A stretch of DNA of 64,000 bases from Photobacterium indicum (GTDB lineage: Bacteria > Pseudomonadota > Gammaproteobacteria > Enterobacterales > Vibrionaceae), in NCBI RefSeq assembly GCF_003026215.1, contig NZ_PYOC01000007.1, positions 124,001 to 188,000 of the forward strand. The letters run 5' to 3'. The translations under genes were made by a program, and so were the position numbers. This document shows, piece after piece, positions 36,903-45,226 of the stretch. Each line of letters begins with the position of its first letter. The first letter of the stretch is position 1. The notes under the pieces were generated by a model. The model searched no databases, was not told the DNA's origin, and saw nothing but the letters and a program-made list of their open reading frames with translations.

Positions 36903-38269
36903 TATGCTGTTGTTCCTACTTTTTCAGCCTGCTCTGCAACAAGGCTGATCCCTTGCTTCTCTAAAATATTTCGAATGGTATCTGCTTGTGTACTCAATAT
37001 ATTATGCACAAGCAATAGTGGCATTGCAGCAACCAAACCTAACACTGTTGTAATAAGCGCCATTGAAATACCACCCGCCATGACTTTAGGATCACCATTA
37101 CCAAACTGTGTAATGACTTGGAAGGTTTCAATCATACCTGTTACCGTGCCTAGCAAGCCAAGCATTGGGGCTAAAGCCGCAAGGAGCTTCAACATAGACA
37201 ACCCTTTTTCAAGGTGTTGTTGCTCATCGACAATAGTTTCAAGTAGGCGTAATTCCAACGCCTCAACACTTCGTCCTTGTTCGGTATAACGCTCTTTATT
37301 ATCATAAAATACGCTAAGAACACGACCCAGAGGGTTATTACCAGGAACCTGAGGTTGCTTTAACTGCCCTTTAATTTGCTGACGAATAATGAATAGCTTA
37401 GAGCCTCTAAAGAGCGCAATAATGGCACCAATCGCAAGTAGCCCTAAAATGACCTTACCGACAACGCCGCCATTCTCTAATCGTTCTTTTAAAGACGGAG
37501 TATTCGCCAATTGTTCCAGCATAATACCGCGTGATGGATCAATCACTACAGGCAACAAGCCTGCCTGATCGATGGTCGATAAATCGGCTAAAACTGGCGC
37601 TTGCTGAGGTTGCTTTAAATACGGTTTAGCTACATGACGTTCATTGCTCCATTGCACATAGCCTTGTTCGCCTACTAAACCAAAGCTACCAATACGGAAG
37701 GCGTTAATATTTGCTTTGTACCCTTCCCCATTAATATAAGGCAAAGAAACCGCTGCAATTTCACCACTTGCCGTTATCTGCTCTACCATTCCTTGCCATA
37801 GTCCAGTTAACTGAACCATTGAAGGCAACGCTTTGGCATCAACGATTTGATTGACAACAGAGGCATATTTAGCGCTATCAATACTGGTTACCGATGTTTC
37901 CATTTCAGTATTAAGATCTTTTGCAGACTGGCGCACAACGCCAAATAACTCGCCCAAACTGCCCGTATCCAAACGTAACTGTTCTTCAAGGCTCGATAAG
38001 TCCGCTTCGTTTTTACTGAATGTATCACTCAGTTGTTCAGTTTCACTTTGTAATTTCTCGCGCATAGCCAAAAGAGAATCACGTCGCGCCTGAATCGTTT
38101 GCTCCGTATGTTTGAACCCCGCTTCACGTTGAACATTATGAGCACGTTGCTCTTTCTGTTCTTGCTGAGTTTTTGATACAAGCGATTCAGATGAAACAGG
38201 TGATTCGGCTAACACAGCGAATGGCATAGCCAGTAGACAAGCAGCCGTTACTAACGTTTTGAATTTCAT
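36902..38269 (-). CDS. ttpC: TtpC-like MotA/TolQ/ExbB protein with periplasmic coiled coil
   Basis: A 455-residue protein. Signal peptide MKFKTLVTAACLLAMPFAVLA, a long charged helical region (~30-130, likely coiled coil) and a periplasmic domain are followed by an ExbB-like membrane part: helix ~265-290, then APMLGLLGTVTGMIETF and ISMALITTVLGLVAAMPLL. This fused architecture is that of TtpC, the extra component needed by Vibrio TonB2 systems. It lies directly upstream of exbB2 and 2 nt after the DUF3450 gene. Confidence 0.85.
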   Translation of the reverse strand: MKFKTLVTAACLLAMPFAVLAESPVSSESLVSKTQQEQKEQRAHNVQREAGFKHTEQTIQARRDSLLAMREKLQSETEQLSDTFSKNEADLSSLEEQLRLDTGSLGELFGVVRQSAKDLNTEMETSVTSIDSAKYASVVNQIVDAKALPSMVQLTGLWQGMVEQITASGEIAAVSLPYINGEGYKANINAFRIGSFGLVGEQGYVQWSNERHVAKPYLKQPQQAPVLADLSTIDQAGLLPVVIDPSRGIMLEQLANTPSLKERLENGGVVGKVILGLLAIGAIIALFRGSKLFIIRQQIKGQLKQPQVPGNNPLGRVLSVFYDNKERYTEQGRSVEALELRLLETIVDEQQHLEKGLSMLKLLAALAPMLGLLGTVTGMIETFQVITQFGNGDPKVMAGGISMALITTVLGLVAAMPLLLVHNILSTQADTIRNILEKQGISLVAEQAEKVGTTA

Positions 38270-38270
38270 A

Positions 38271-39092
38271 TTAGTGCTGCTCCACGTTAGTTGACGCTGT
38301 TACATTTGTTGTTACAGGTGGTTGTTCAGCGACTAGCTGAGCTGATACTGGCAAGGTTATTAAGCTTGGGGCAACCTGTTTGTGTGCAATAGAAAACGCT
38401 TTATCGATATTTGAACTTTGACTGCTGTCGACGGCATGCCAACCATTATCGATATCATTCCATGCCCAGTAACGCGTACCATCTAAGCTTCTAGCAACGA
38501 AAGAAATACGTCCTAGATACAATAAATCTGTTTCAATAGCCGCGCCATCTTCTACTGTAATTTGACCTTGGTACACACCTAATTTCGTGCCGTAATCCAT
38601 TTCAATTTGATAGGCTTCAAGAATACGGCGGTATTTTTCAGCGTCACTGATATCAGCTTGCGACATCATGGCGTCTAATTTATTAAGGCGAGCCAAGCGT
38701 TGTTCATGACGAATAGGCTTATCATCGGTAATAATTTGCTTCAACCCATCAAGCATTTTATACATCAGGGGTACTACACCCTGCCGTGTTTCTTTAATAC
38801 CTTGAATTTGCTGATTAATACTGGTCACTTCTTCATTTTGATTGACAACAAGACGAGACAAGTGATCGCGATAAACCGTTAAATTTTTCACTTCTTCTTC
38901 AAGTTGCTCAATCTCAGCTTTCATTGTTAATGCAGCTTCTGCACTTTGATCAACTTTTGTCTGGCTCTTAGTAGAAGCAGTATTAGTTTTACTTTCGATT
39001 GCACGAGCGGCATCGATATTCGCATATACACTGCTTGCCATGCAGAGCATCAAAATTACTAGGCTAGGTTTTATTGCTTTCATATTGCTCAT
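38271..39092 (-). CDS. DUF3450 periplasmic protein heading the TonB2 operon
   Basis: About 273 residues: signal peptide (SLVILMLCMASSVYA) then a long coiled coil (~50-110, EAALTMKAEIEQLEEEVKNL) and a C-terminal domain with AIETDLLYLGRISFVARS and RYWAWNDIDNGWH. It is the DUF3450 protein that regularly precedes ttpC. The role is unproved; the coiled coil suggests it pairs with the similar region of TtpC. The start is taken at the ATG at 39092; an ATG at 39083 (MKAIKPS) is also possible, since neither has a clear ribosome site. First gene of a six-gene operon. Confidence 0.82.
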   Translation of the reverse strand: MSNMKAIKPSLVILMLCMASSVYANIDAARAIESKTNTASTKSQTKVDQSAEAALTMKAEIEQLEEEVKNLTVYRDHLSRLVVNQNEEVTSINQQIQGIKETRQGVVPLMYKMLDGLKQIITDDKPIRHEQRLARLNKLDAMMSQADISDAEKYRRILEAYQIEMDYGTKLGVYQGQITVEDGAAIETDLLYLGRISFVARSLDGTRYWAWNDIDNGWHAVDSSQSSNIDKAFSIAHKQVAPSLITLPVSAQLVAEQPPVTTNVTASTNVEQH

Positions 39093-39164
39093 CAATAGTA
39101 TTTAGGTGTAGTCAAAATTAAAAATACGCCTAGCAGCCTAGGAGTAAGATGCATCACTCTAATT

Positions 39165-39183
39165 GAAAATGAATCTCATTTAA
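39165..39183 (-). promoter_or_regulatory. Putative Fur box upstream of the TonB2 operon
   Basis: GAAAATGAATCTCATTTAA agrees at 12 of 19 positions, by my count, with the classical Fur consensus and keeps the AATGAnnnTCATT core. It lies about 75 nt upstream of the DUF3450 start, where a repressor would block transcription. Fur control of TonB systems is established in vibrios; this site is inferred. Confidence 0.5.
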
Positions 39184-39381
39184 AGATGTTTTATCTGTAA
39201 ATATAGGATTGAAAACACGGTAACTTCCTACCTAGACACATTAAATGTATAAAGTAAGCCATTTTAAGGCGAAACACCCACCAAGTATCCATGAAATTAC
39301 TACTGTTTTTTTGAAGTTCGATGAATTATTTGAAGATCAATGTATAATGCGTGCGATTTTATTCATAACGCGGTATTAGAA

Positions 39382-39816
39382 GTGACCCAACTAACTTTAG
39401 AAGCAATTCGCGAGCAATTAACCGAATTGAATTTCAATGCTGAAAACATCCGAATGATAACTGTTGAAGCGATGGATGATGCGCTTCTAGAAAGCTGCAC
39501 CACAAAAGAAGACGAAAGTTTTTATAATAGCTACATGAACGTTATTTACCAAAAAGGTGAACGTTACGTTTTGGGCTATCGCTGCAATGAAGAAAAAATC
39601 ATTGATCAGGCTATCATTAAAATTGGTGATAAATACTTTGACCCAACAGAACAATCTAAGGGCGACTTCAAGCCTTATCAGTTTGCATTTTTAACTGAAT
39701 TCAAAGTGTTCGACATGATGAAAAACGCTAAATCAAATAAAGATTTCCCGCCTGATGTGGATTTTTTGTTTACTAGAGCTAAGCACTACAAAAACATCAT
39801 TAATAAAGCCAAGTAA
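39382..39816 (+). CDS. Unrecognised small acidic cytosolic protein
   Basis: About 144 residues with no signal peptide or membrane segment; I do not recognise a named family. It has a helical N-terminus (TQLTLEAIREQLTELNF) and a beta-rich middle (SYMNVIYQKGERYVLGYRC). A frame begins at ATG 39340, but a TATAAT -10-like box at 39343-39348 overlaps it, so transcription would start near 39355. The GTG at 39382, giving VTQLTLEAI, is then the likely start, though its ribosome site is weak. The gene ends before the composite terminator at 39840. Confidence 0.6.
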   Translation: MTQLTLEAIREQLTELNFNAENIRMITVEAMDDALLESCTTKEDESFYNSYMNVIYQKGERYVLGYRCNEEKIIDQAIIKIGDKYFDPTEQSKGDFKPYQFAFLTEFKVFDMMKNAKSNKDFPPDVDFLFTRAKHYKNIINKAK

Positions 39817-39839
39817 CACACCACGTAAAAAGCATTCTA

Positions 39840-40148
39840 AAAAAGAGGGGCAACTATACCCAAGTTACCTCAAGATGCTCGTTTCAGCGAGAATTTGTTG
39901 GGCTCTAGGCAAGGCGCTTATTTATAGGCCTAGTCATTCTACGTTGAAAATAAGTAACACCGCATAGAGCCCAACAAAACTCGCCCTTCGGGAGTGATTC
40001 AGCGTATCTACTTCTGTGTCAAATGAGTTTGAAAGGGAAAGCCATTCCTACCACACATTTTCCTTGAATTAAACACGCTGAGATCACTCTGAATCCTGCA
40101 TATTGAGGTAGCTTGGGTATACAATTAACCGTAGTTGCCCCTCTTTTT
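39840..40148. terminator. Terminator split by an inserted palindromic element
   Basis: AAAAAGAGGGGCAACTA (39840-39856) and its perfect 17-nt inverse (40132-40148) flank the 265-bp element described separately. Together they look like one A-stem-T bidirectional terminator between two convergent genes whose loop now holds the insertion. Confidence 0.7.
39855..40121. mobile_element. MITE-like palindromic element, copy 1
   Basis: Terminal inverted repeats TATACCCAAGTTACCTCA... (39855-39878) and its inverse (40098-40121) match at 22 of 24 positions. A second, nested inverted pair (TTGTTGGGCTCTA near 39896 and TAGAGCCCAACAA near 39965) and a CGCCCTTCGGG stretch make a highly folded, non-coding element. 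TATA at each end suggests a TA target duplication. No transposase is present, so it would have moved in trans. Its centre is related to copy 2 at 42295. Confidence 0.7.
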
Positions 40149-40178
40149 GTTTCGTACTTATGTTGGCGTCAATAATTG

Positions 40179-41360
40179 CTACTTTGTTACCGTAATAAGT
40201 GCATTTGCTAAATAATCTAATTGCTGCTCTTGGAGGCCTGCAATATTAATTCGACCATCACCGACCGCATAAATGCCGTATTCAGCACGAAGACGCTCGA
40301 TCTGCTCTGGGCTTAAACCCGTTACAGAGAACATACCTTTATGCTGCTCGATGAAATTAAATGCATCTGAACCTTGTGCTCGTACAGCTTTTGTTAAACC
40401 AGAACGTAAGCTAAGTAAACGCTTATGCATTTGATCAAGCTCTTGCTTCCATGTTGCGGTTAACGCATCATCTGTCAAAATTGTAGCAACTAATGCAGCA
40501 CCGTGATCAGGCGGCATAGTATAAGAAGCTCGCGCCAGTTGTAGGATACGTCCTTTCGCTTTTTGTGCTTCTGGCAAAGAATCACTGATAACAATAGCTG
40601 CGCCAGTACGTTCTCGGTATAAACCAAAGTTTTTAGAGCATGATGCCGCTACAATCATTTCTTCAACGTTGTCAGCCATGTACTTTAGACTAGCACCATC
40701 CTGCTCTAAACCATCACCAAAACCTAAATAAGCAATATCAACAAACGGTAAAAAACCATTCTTATTTGCTAGCGCAGTAATAGCTTGCCAATCAGAAAAT
40801 GAAATATCTGCACCCGTGGGGTTATGGCAACACCCATGAAGTAATACAACATCTTTAGGGCCCGCTTTTGCTAATTCAGCCAACATTGCATCACTATTTA
40901 CTTGCTTCGTTGCATGGTCAAAATACGGGTAGTATTTAACGGTTAAGCCAGCCGCTTCCATTACGGGTTTATGGTTAACATAGCTTGGGTTTGTTAACCA
41001 CACAGTAGTATCTGGCTGCGCGAGGTGCATCAAATCAGCCAACATACGCAGTGCACCACTCGCCCCTGGAGTTTGGACTGCAGCAGCACGGCTATGAGCA
41101 GATGTACCACCAAGCAGCAAATCCATCATCGATTGGTTGAAGACTTCACTTCCAGCAAGACCAACGTAAGATTTAGTTGTTTGTGTTGCTAGTACTTGCT
41201 GTTGCGCCTGCTGAACAGCTTGCATAATTGGCGTTTCACCTTGGCTATTTTTATATACACCAATACCTAAATCCATTTTATCTGCACGATCATCTGCACG
41301 ATAGGCAATAGAAAGCGACAAAATTGGGTCAAGTTGTGCTTGTGTAAGCTGCTTAAACAT
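40179..41360 (-). CDS. Aromatic/aspartate amino acid aminotransferase (class I, AspC/TyrB-like)
   Basis: A 393-residue PLP-dependent transaminase. Seen: substrate loop MDLGIGVYKN, cofactor contacts PGASGALR, HGCCHNPTGADIS (Asn-Pro-Thr-Gly), DIAYLGFGDG with the Asp and Tyr that hold PLP, and the Schiff-base Lys in SCSKNFGLYRERTG, then the C-terminal substrate Arg in YGIYAVGDGRINIAG. It interconverts aspartate, tyrosine, phenylalanine or leucine with 2-oxoacids; specificity between AspC and TyrB cannot be judged. Single gene, convergent with the small protein on the left. Confidence 0.88.
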   Translation of the reverse strand: MFKQLTQAQLDPILSLSIAYRADDRADKMDLGIGVYKNSQGETPIMQAVQQAQQQVLATQTTKSYVGLAGSEVFNQSMMDLLLGGTSAHSRAAAVQTPGASGALRMLADLMHLAQPDTTVWLTNPSYVNHKPVMEAAGLTVKYYPYFDHATKQVNSDAMLAELAKAGPKDVVLLHGCCHNPTGADISFSDWQAITALANKNGFLPFVDIAYLGFGDGLEQDGASLKYMADNVEEMIVAASCSKNFGLYRERTGAAIVISDSLPEAQKAKGRILQLARASYTMPPDHGAALVATILTDDALTATWKQELDQMHKRLLSLRSGLTKAVRAQGSDAFNFIEQHKGMFSVTGLSPEQIERLRAEYGIYAVGDGRINIAGLQEQQLDYLANALITVTK

Positions 41361-41627
41361 AGAAGAAATTCCATTTTTTACGGTTGATCACATCAAATTA
41401 TCATTTAGATCACAAAACGTCACGATGAAATCGCGATATTTATTCAGCATTATTCACACCACGCGTAAAGATTCACAAACCCTATTGTAAATAAACACTG
41501 ATCAAGATTAACATTTTAGAAACTTAACTTGCATGTACGGTTGAAAAGCCTAGATTTATATAAGAAAAGAGATTTTATTTCCCACTCAGTACCCCATTTC
41601 GGCACCAAGCCGATGTACGGAGGAATT

Positions 41628-41939
41628 ATGAAAAACAGCGTTGATGTCCGTACCCTATTAAGTGTTTATGAAAAAGTGAAAACCCAAGGTCAACATTTTG
41701 AAAATAGCTGCAAGCTAGAAGATATTACCTGTACTGAAAGCCCTGATGGTTACTGTGTAAACTTGGCAGACAACAACGTAAGCCTTGATATTAACTTTCA
41801 CAATACATACCACTTCCATACGATGAATGAAGACCCAGAGTCTGTAATCAACCAAACAACCACCGAGTTTCACAATAACAATGAAGCGCAAGTACAAGAG
41901 TTTATCCACAAATTAATGCAATTAGATAAACGATATTAA
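41628..41939 (+). CDS. DUF3081-like small protein
   Basis: About 103 residues, soluble. The start MKNSVDVRTLLSVYEKVKTQG and the later VSLDINFHNTYHF agree with my recollection of DUF3081, a small Vibrio/Photobacterium family of unknown function. The start is at 41628, preceded by a strong GGAGGA site; a frame from 41529 is an unsupported extension. Divergent from the aminotransferase gene across about 270 nt. Confidence 0.65.
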   Translation: MKNSVDVRTLLSVYEKVKTQGQHFENSCKLEDITCTESPDGYCVNLADNNVSLDINFHNTYHFHTMNEDPESVINQTTTEFHNNNEAQVQEFIHKLMQLDKRY

Positions 41940-42122
41940 GTCAGCCTACCTTATCGCTAAAGATACCATCGTCAATTCAAGCAAGTTGTCGGTGGTACAC
42001 ATCTCGGTTCGCTTATAAATCACCCAAACATTTGCGTATTTTTACTTTAACGCTCATTAAGCCATCAAACGCACTTTTTGACCTTTACACCTAGGTCGTT
42101 GCACCGTATTATTCGCTGCGTT

Positions 42123-42213
42123 GGAGAGATGGCTGAGTGGTCGAAAGCACCGGTCTTGAAAACCGGCAAGGGTTTATAGCCCTTCTAGGGTTCAAATCCC
42201 TATCTCTCCGCCA
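42123..42213 (+). tRNA. tRNA-Ser(UGA)
   Basis: A 91-nt gene ending in encoded CCA. Acceptor arms GGAGAGA and TCTCTCC pair; D-arm GGCTGAGTGG, anticodon loop CTTGAAA within GGT-CTTGAAA-ACC giving anticodon TGA, a long variable arm (GGGTTTATAGCCC) typical of serine tRNA, and T-loop GGTTCAAATCC. Confidence 0.95.
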
Positions 42214-42222
42214 CATTTAGAG

Positions 42223-42251
42223 AAGGGCGCTGATTTATCAGCGCCCTTTTT
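42223..42251 (+). terminator. Terminator of the tRNA-Ser gene
   Basis: AAGGGCGCTGA (42223-42233), a TTTA loop and the perfect inverse (42238-42248), followed by T residues, 10 nt after the tRNA. Confidence 0.88.
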
Positions 42252-42294
42252 GCATTTAGCATTTGTAGCTAGAGTGATTTGTTCCAAATCACCT

Positions 42295-42561
42295 TATACC
42301 AAATCCATTAATTACCTGTTCAGTTCAGCGAGAGTTAAAATGCTTTTAGGTAAGGAGATAAATTGAGGATCTAGTTGCTCTAAATTGAAATTTATTAACG
42401 CAGTATAAAAGTATTTTAAACTCGCCCAAAGGGAACACCACTGGAAGCCAACTTCTGTGTCTAGTGATTTCAAAAGAGAACCACTCTTCTATCAAACACT
42501 ATCCTTGAACTCAACTCCCAGTTGTATTCTGAATGGTCAGATAATTAATGGAATTGGTATT
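42295..42561. mobile_element. MITE-like palindromic element, copy 2
   Basis: Ends ATACCAAATCCATTAATTA and inverse TAATTAATGGAATTGGTAT form terminal inverted repeats differing from those of copy 1. From ATACC to GGTAT it is 265 bp, the same as copy 1. The interiors align without a gap over shared blocks: TTCAGCGAGA, AACTCGCCC, ACTTCTGTGTC, CCTTGAA and TCTGAAT. Non-coding, no transposase. It lies in the 455-nt gap between the tRNA and the PhnA-like gene and accounts for most of it. Confidence 0.65.
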
Positions 42562-42667
42562 AAACAGACTGGAATACTTTAAAACGAATTCATCTGATTT
42601 TAGCATCCTTTCTTTCTTTCAAAATGCTGGCATAATATTGCCACAATAAAACTATGGAAAAAGTCCC

Positions 42668-43237
42668 ATGACAATCGAACAAGCCTTAAAGCAACGTAGT
42701 GACTCTAAATGTGAACTATGTGCATCTGACTCTAACTTGACGGTACATGCTGTTGCAGCATCACCTGATTCAAGTGCTGGTAACTGTGTATTGCTTTGTG
42801 AAACTTGCCATAGCCAGATTGAAAACCCAGAAATAGCTGATACAAACCACTGGCGTTGCCTAAACGACAGCATGTGGAGCCAAGTACCAGCGGTTCAAGT
42901 ATTAGCTTACCGCCACTTAACTCGTCTTACAGATAAAACAGACTGGGCACAAGACCTAGTTGAAATGATGTACATGGAAGACGATGTTAAAGAATGGGCT
43001 GATAAAGGCCTTGTTGATGACAACGCTGAAAAACCACGTGATGTTAACGGTGTTGAATTAAAGAAAGGCGATGACGTAACTATCATCAAAGACCTTCCAA
43101 TTAAAGGTTCTAACAACGTAATCAAGCAAGGTACTGTTGTTCGTGGTATTAGCTTAAGCGACGATCCTAAATTGGTTTCAGGTAAAGCAAGCGGTCAGTC
43201 TATGTACATCATTGCTGAGTACTGCCGTAAGAAATAA
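42668..43237 (+). CDS. PhnA-family zinc-ribbon protein
   Basis: A 189-residue protein: an N-terminal zinc-binding part with two Cys pairs, CELCASD (~16-22) and CETCHSQ (~49-55), and a C-terminal PhnA domain with VELKKGDDVTIIKDLPIKG, TVVRGISL and DPKLVSGK. The name comes from the phosphonate locus of E. coli, but these proteins are not known to act in phosphonate breakdown and the function here is unknown. Length and domains are normal. A strong terminator follows. Confidence 0.88.
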   Translation: MTIEQALKQRSDSKCELCASDSNLTVHAVAASPDSSAGNCVLLCETCHSQIENPEIADTNHWRCLNDSMWSQVPAVQVLAYRHLTRLTDKTDWAQDLVEMMYMEDDVKEWADKGLVDDNAEKPRDVNGVELKKGDDVTIIKDLPIKGSNNVIKQGTVVRGISLSDDPKLVSGKASGQSMYIIAEYCRKK

Positions 43238-43286
43238 GTTATTTTGCACCTTTGCGAAGTAATCTGATTGCTTATTCCAAGCACTT

Positions 43287-43337
43287 AAAAAGCCCCAATC
43301 ATCGTCGGAGATTCTCCGATAATGATTGGGGCTTTTT
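43287..43337. terminator. Terminator after the PhnA-like gene
   Basis: AAAAAGCCCCAATCAT (43287-43302) pairs perfectly with 43322-43337; an inner TCGGAG/CTCCGA stem extends it. A tract on the left and T on the right. Confidence 0.9.
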
Positions 43338-43427
43338 GTTTTATTACTGGTAATTGATGATTATCTAAGCCTATAATCGAACCAAATTTATCGCAGCAGA
43401 ATATTTTTACTTCTGTTGTGAGCTTGT

Positions 43428-43510
43428 TAGTCGGGGAGCCTTAGGCTGAGACCACTTCGGTGGGACCCGTTGAACCTGATCCAATTAACATTGGCGGAGG
43501 GAACTAATAG
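43428..43510 (+). promoter_or_regulatory. TPP (thi-box) riboswitch
   Basis: The conserved parts are present in order: GGGGAGCC, CTGAGA (43446-43451), GGGACCC, ACCTGATC (43474-43481) and GGCGGAGGGAA (ending 43503). It sits about 90 nt before thiD and should lower expression of the whole salvage operon when thiamine diphosphate is plentiful. No obvious terminator separates it from thiD, so control is probably at translation start (inference). Confidence 0.93.
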
Positions 43511-43598
43511 TAATGCCCTTCTCTTTTGCCAATAAACATACTTGGCATCGCTTTCAAGGCAGCTGTTAACTCTTCGCGTATCATTTAGGGATTAACAC

Positions 43599-44429
43599 AT
43601 GACGTCTTTATCAAAAACACCGATTACTCTTACTATTGCAGGTTCTGACAGTGGCGGCGGCGCAGGCATTCAAGCCGACATCAAAGCAATTTCTGCAACG
43701 GGTGGTTATGCTTGCTCTGCGATTACTGCGTTAACCGCACAAAATACACTGGGCGTTTCTGGCATATTTCCGATTCCACCAGCGTTTGTTGAACAACAAC
43801 TCGATGCTGTATTTAGCGATTTAGACATTAAAGCCGTAAAAATTGGAATGTTAAGCGACACAGTTATCATTAAAGCTGTTGCTAATAAGTTGCATCAATA
43901 CCAACCTCAACATCTTGTTATCGATCCTGTTATGGTTGCTACCAGTGGCGATCTATTATTGCAGCAAGATGCCATTACGACACTTAAAGATGTGCTATTA
44001 CCTCTTGCCGATATTATTACCCCAAACCTTCCTGAAGCCGCTGCACTATTGGGCTGTAAAGCACCTGAAAATGAAGCTGAAATGGATGCAATGATTCAAG
44101 GTTTACGCTCGCTTGGTGCTAAATCAGTACTTCTAAAAGGTGGTCATCTTGAACAAGATGAAAATAGTACCGATATTCTGATTACAGCTGATGATGTTTA
44201 TCGCTTTAGTACAAAGCGTATTATCACCCGTAATACACACGGTACAGGTTGTACTCTTTCTGCTGCTATTGCCTCTTTCTTAGCACAAGACTACCCACTC
44301 GTTGAAGCTGTTACTCACGCCAAGGGTTATATTTCTCACGCTATTTTCCATGCTGACGAATTAAAAATAGGTTCAGGGCATGGCCCTGTTCATCATTTCT
44401 TTGCGGGTCATTTTACCCCTGAAGCGTAA
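43599..44429 (+). CDS. thiD: Hydroxymethylpyrimidine/phosphomethylpyrimidine kinase
   Basis: A 276-residue ribokinase-fold enzyme that phosphorylates 4-amino-5-hydroxymethyl-2-methylpyrimidine (HMP) to its phosphate and diphosphate for thiamine synthesis. Motifs: IAGSDSGGGAGIQADIKA at the start, VIDPVMVATSGD, TPNLPEAAALLG, and the anion-hole/catalytic Asp region NTHGTGCTLSAAIA. Directly behind the TPP riboswitch and first gene of an HMP salvage operon. Confidence 0.94.
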   Translation: MTSLSKTPITLTIAGSDSGGGAGIQADIKAISATGGYACSAITALTAQNTLGVSGIFPIPPAFVEQQLDAVFSDLDIKAVKIGMLSDTVIIKAVANKLHQYQPQHLVIDPVMVATSGDLLLQQDAITTLKDVLLPLADIITPNLPEAAALLGCKAPENEAEMDAMIQGLRSLGAKSVLLKGGHLEQDENSTDILITADDVYRFSTKRIITRNTHGTGCTLSAAIASFLAQDYPLVEAVTHAKGYISHAIFHADELKIGSGHGPVHHFFAGHFTPEA

Positions 44430-44455
44430 TTCGACAGATCAATGTGAGAACAACC

Positions 44456-45226
44456 ATGACGACAGATACCGTGATGAAATCAGGTGTTGGGGTTAATTTA
44501 GCGAATTGCAGATTACGCTACCTCAGTAGCCCAACAACATTATTTGAAAACTTGAATATACAACTCCCGACAGGGCAATGGACTTGTATTCTAGGTCGAA
44601 GTGGTTGTGGCAAAACGTCACTATTACGCTTACTTGCAGGGTTGATAGATGATGAAGTGCAGTGGCAAGGCCAATTAACAACCAATAATGACCAGCAATT
44701 ATCTAGTCAGGTTGCCTATATGGCACAGCAAGATTTACTGTTTCCTTGGTTGAATGTACTAGATAACGTGTGTTTCAGTATCAAAATCAGTAAAGGGAAG
44801 CCAAATACTGATGACAAGCGCCGAGCTTTAGAACTGCTAGAACATGTTGGGCTCAGCGATTATGTAAACGCTTTTCCTGATAGCCTATCAGGTGGTATGC
44901 GCCAGCGAGTAGCACTAGCACGTACACTGATGCAAGACAAGCCAGTTGTTTTAATGGATGAGCCTTTTTCGGCATTAGATGCTGTTACAAGGCATAAGCT
45001 TCAAAATCTCGCCGCCCAACTTCTGAAAAACAAAACTGTTTTATTAATCACTCATGATCCTCAAGAGGCATTACGCCTAGGGCATCAGATTTTATTAATG
45101 ACCAGTGCACCCGCAGTCATGCAACATTTACCCGTACCCTCAGCAACGACTCCTCGTCAGTTTGATGCCGAGCTTGCAGGTTTACAGCAAAATATTATCG
45201 AACGATTGGAGCAAGATTATGTCTGA
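44456..45226 (+). CDS. thiZ: HMP ABC transporter ATPase
   Basis: About 256 residues; ABC ATPase with Walker A GRSGCGKTS, Q-loop AQQDLLFPWL, signature LSGGMRQR, Walker B VVLMDEPFSALDA and the H-switch in LITHDPQEAL. It resembles the SsuB/TauB/ThiZ nitrate-taurine group. Between thiD and the permease in a riboswitch-controlled operon, its substrate is HMP or a related pyrimidine. Start taken at ATG 44456; a GTG at 44444 is in frame. Confidence 0.88.
   Translation: MTTDTVMKSGVGVNLANCRLRYLSSPTTLFENLNIQLPTGQWTCILGRSGCGKTSLLRLLAGLIDDEVQWQGQLTTNNDQQLSSQVAYMAQQDLLFPWLNVLDNVCFSIKISKGKPNTDDKRRALELLEHVGLSDYVNAFPDSLSGGMRQRVALARTLMQDKPVVLMDEPFSALDAVTRHKLQNLAAQLLKNKTVLLITHDPQEALRLGHQILLMTSAPAVMQHLPVPSATTPRQFDAELAGLQQNIIERLEQDYV

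Noticed and set aside
39340..39381. Start of the small acidic protein at ATG 39340
   Set aside because: A TATAAT -10-like box at 39343-39348 overlaps this ATG, so the message probably begins after it.
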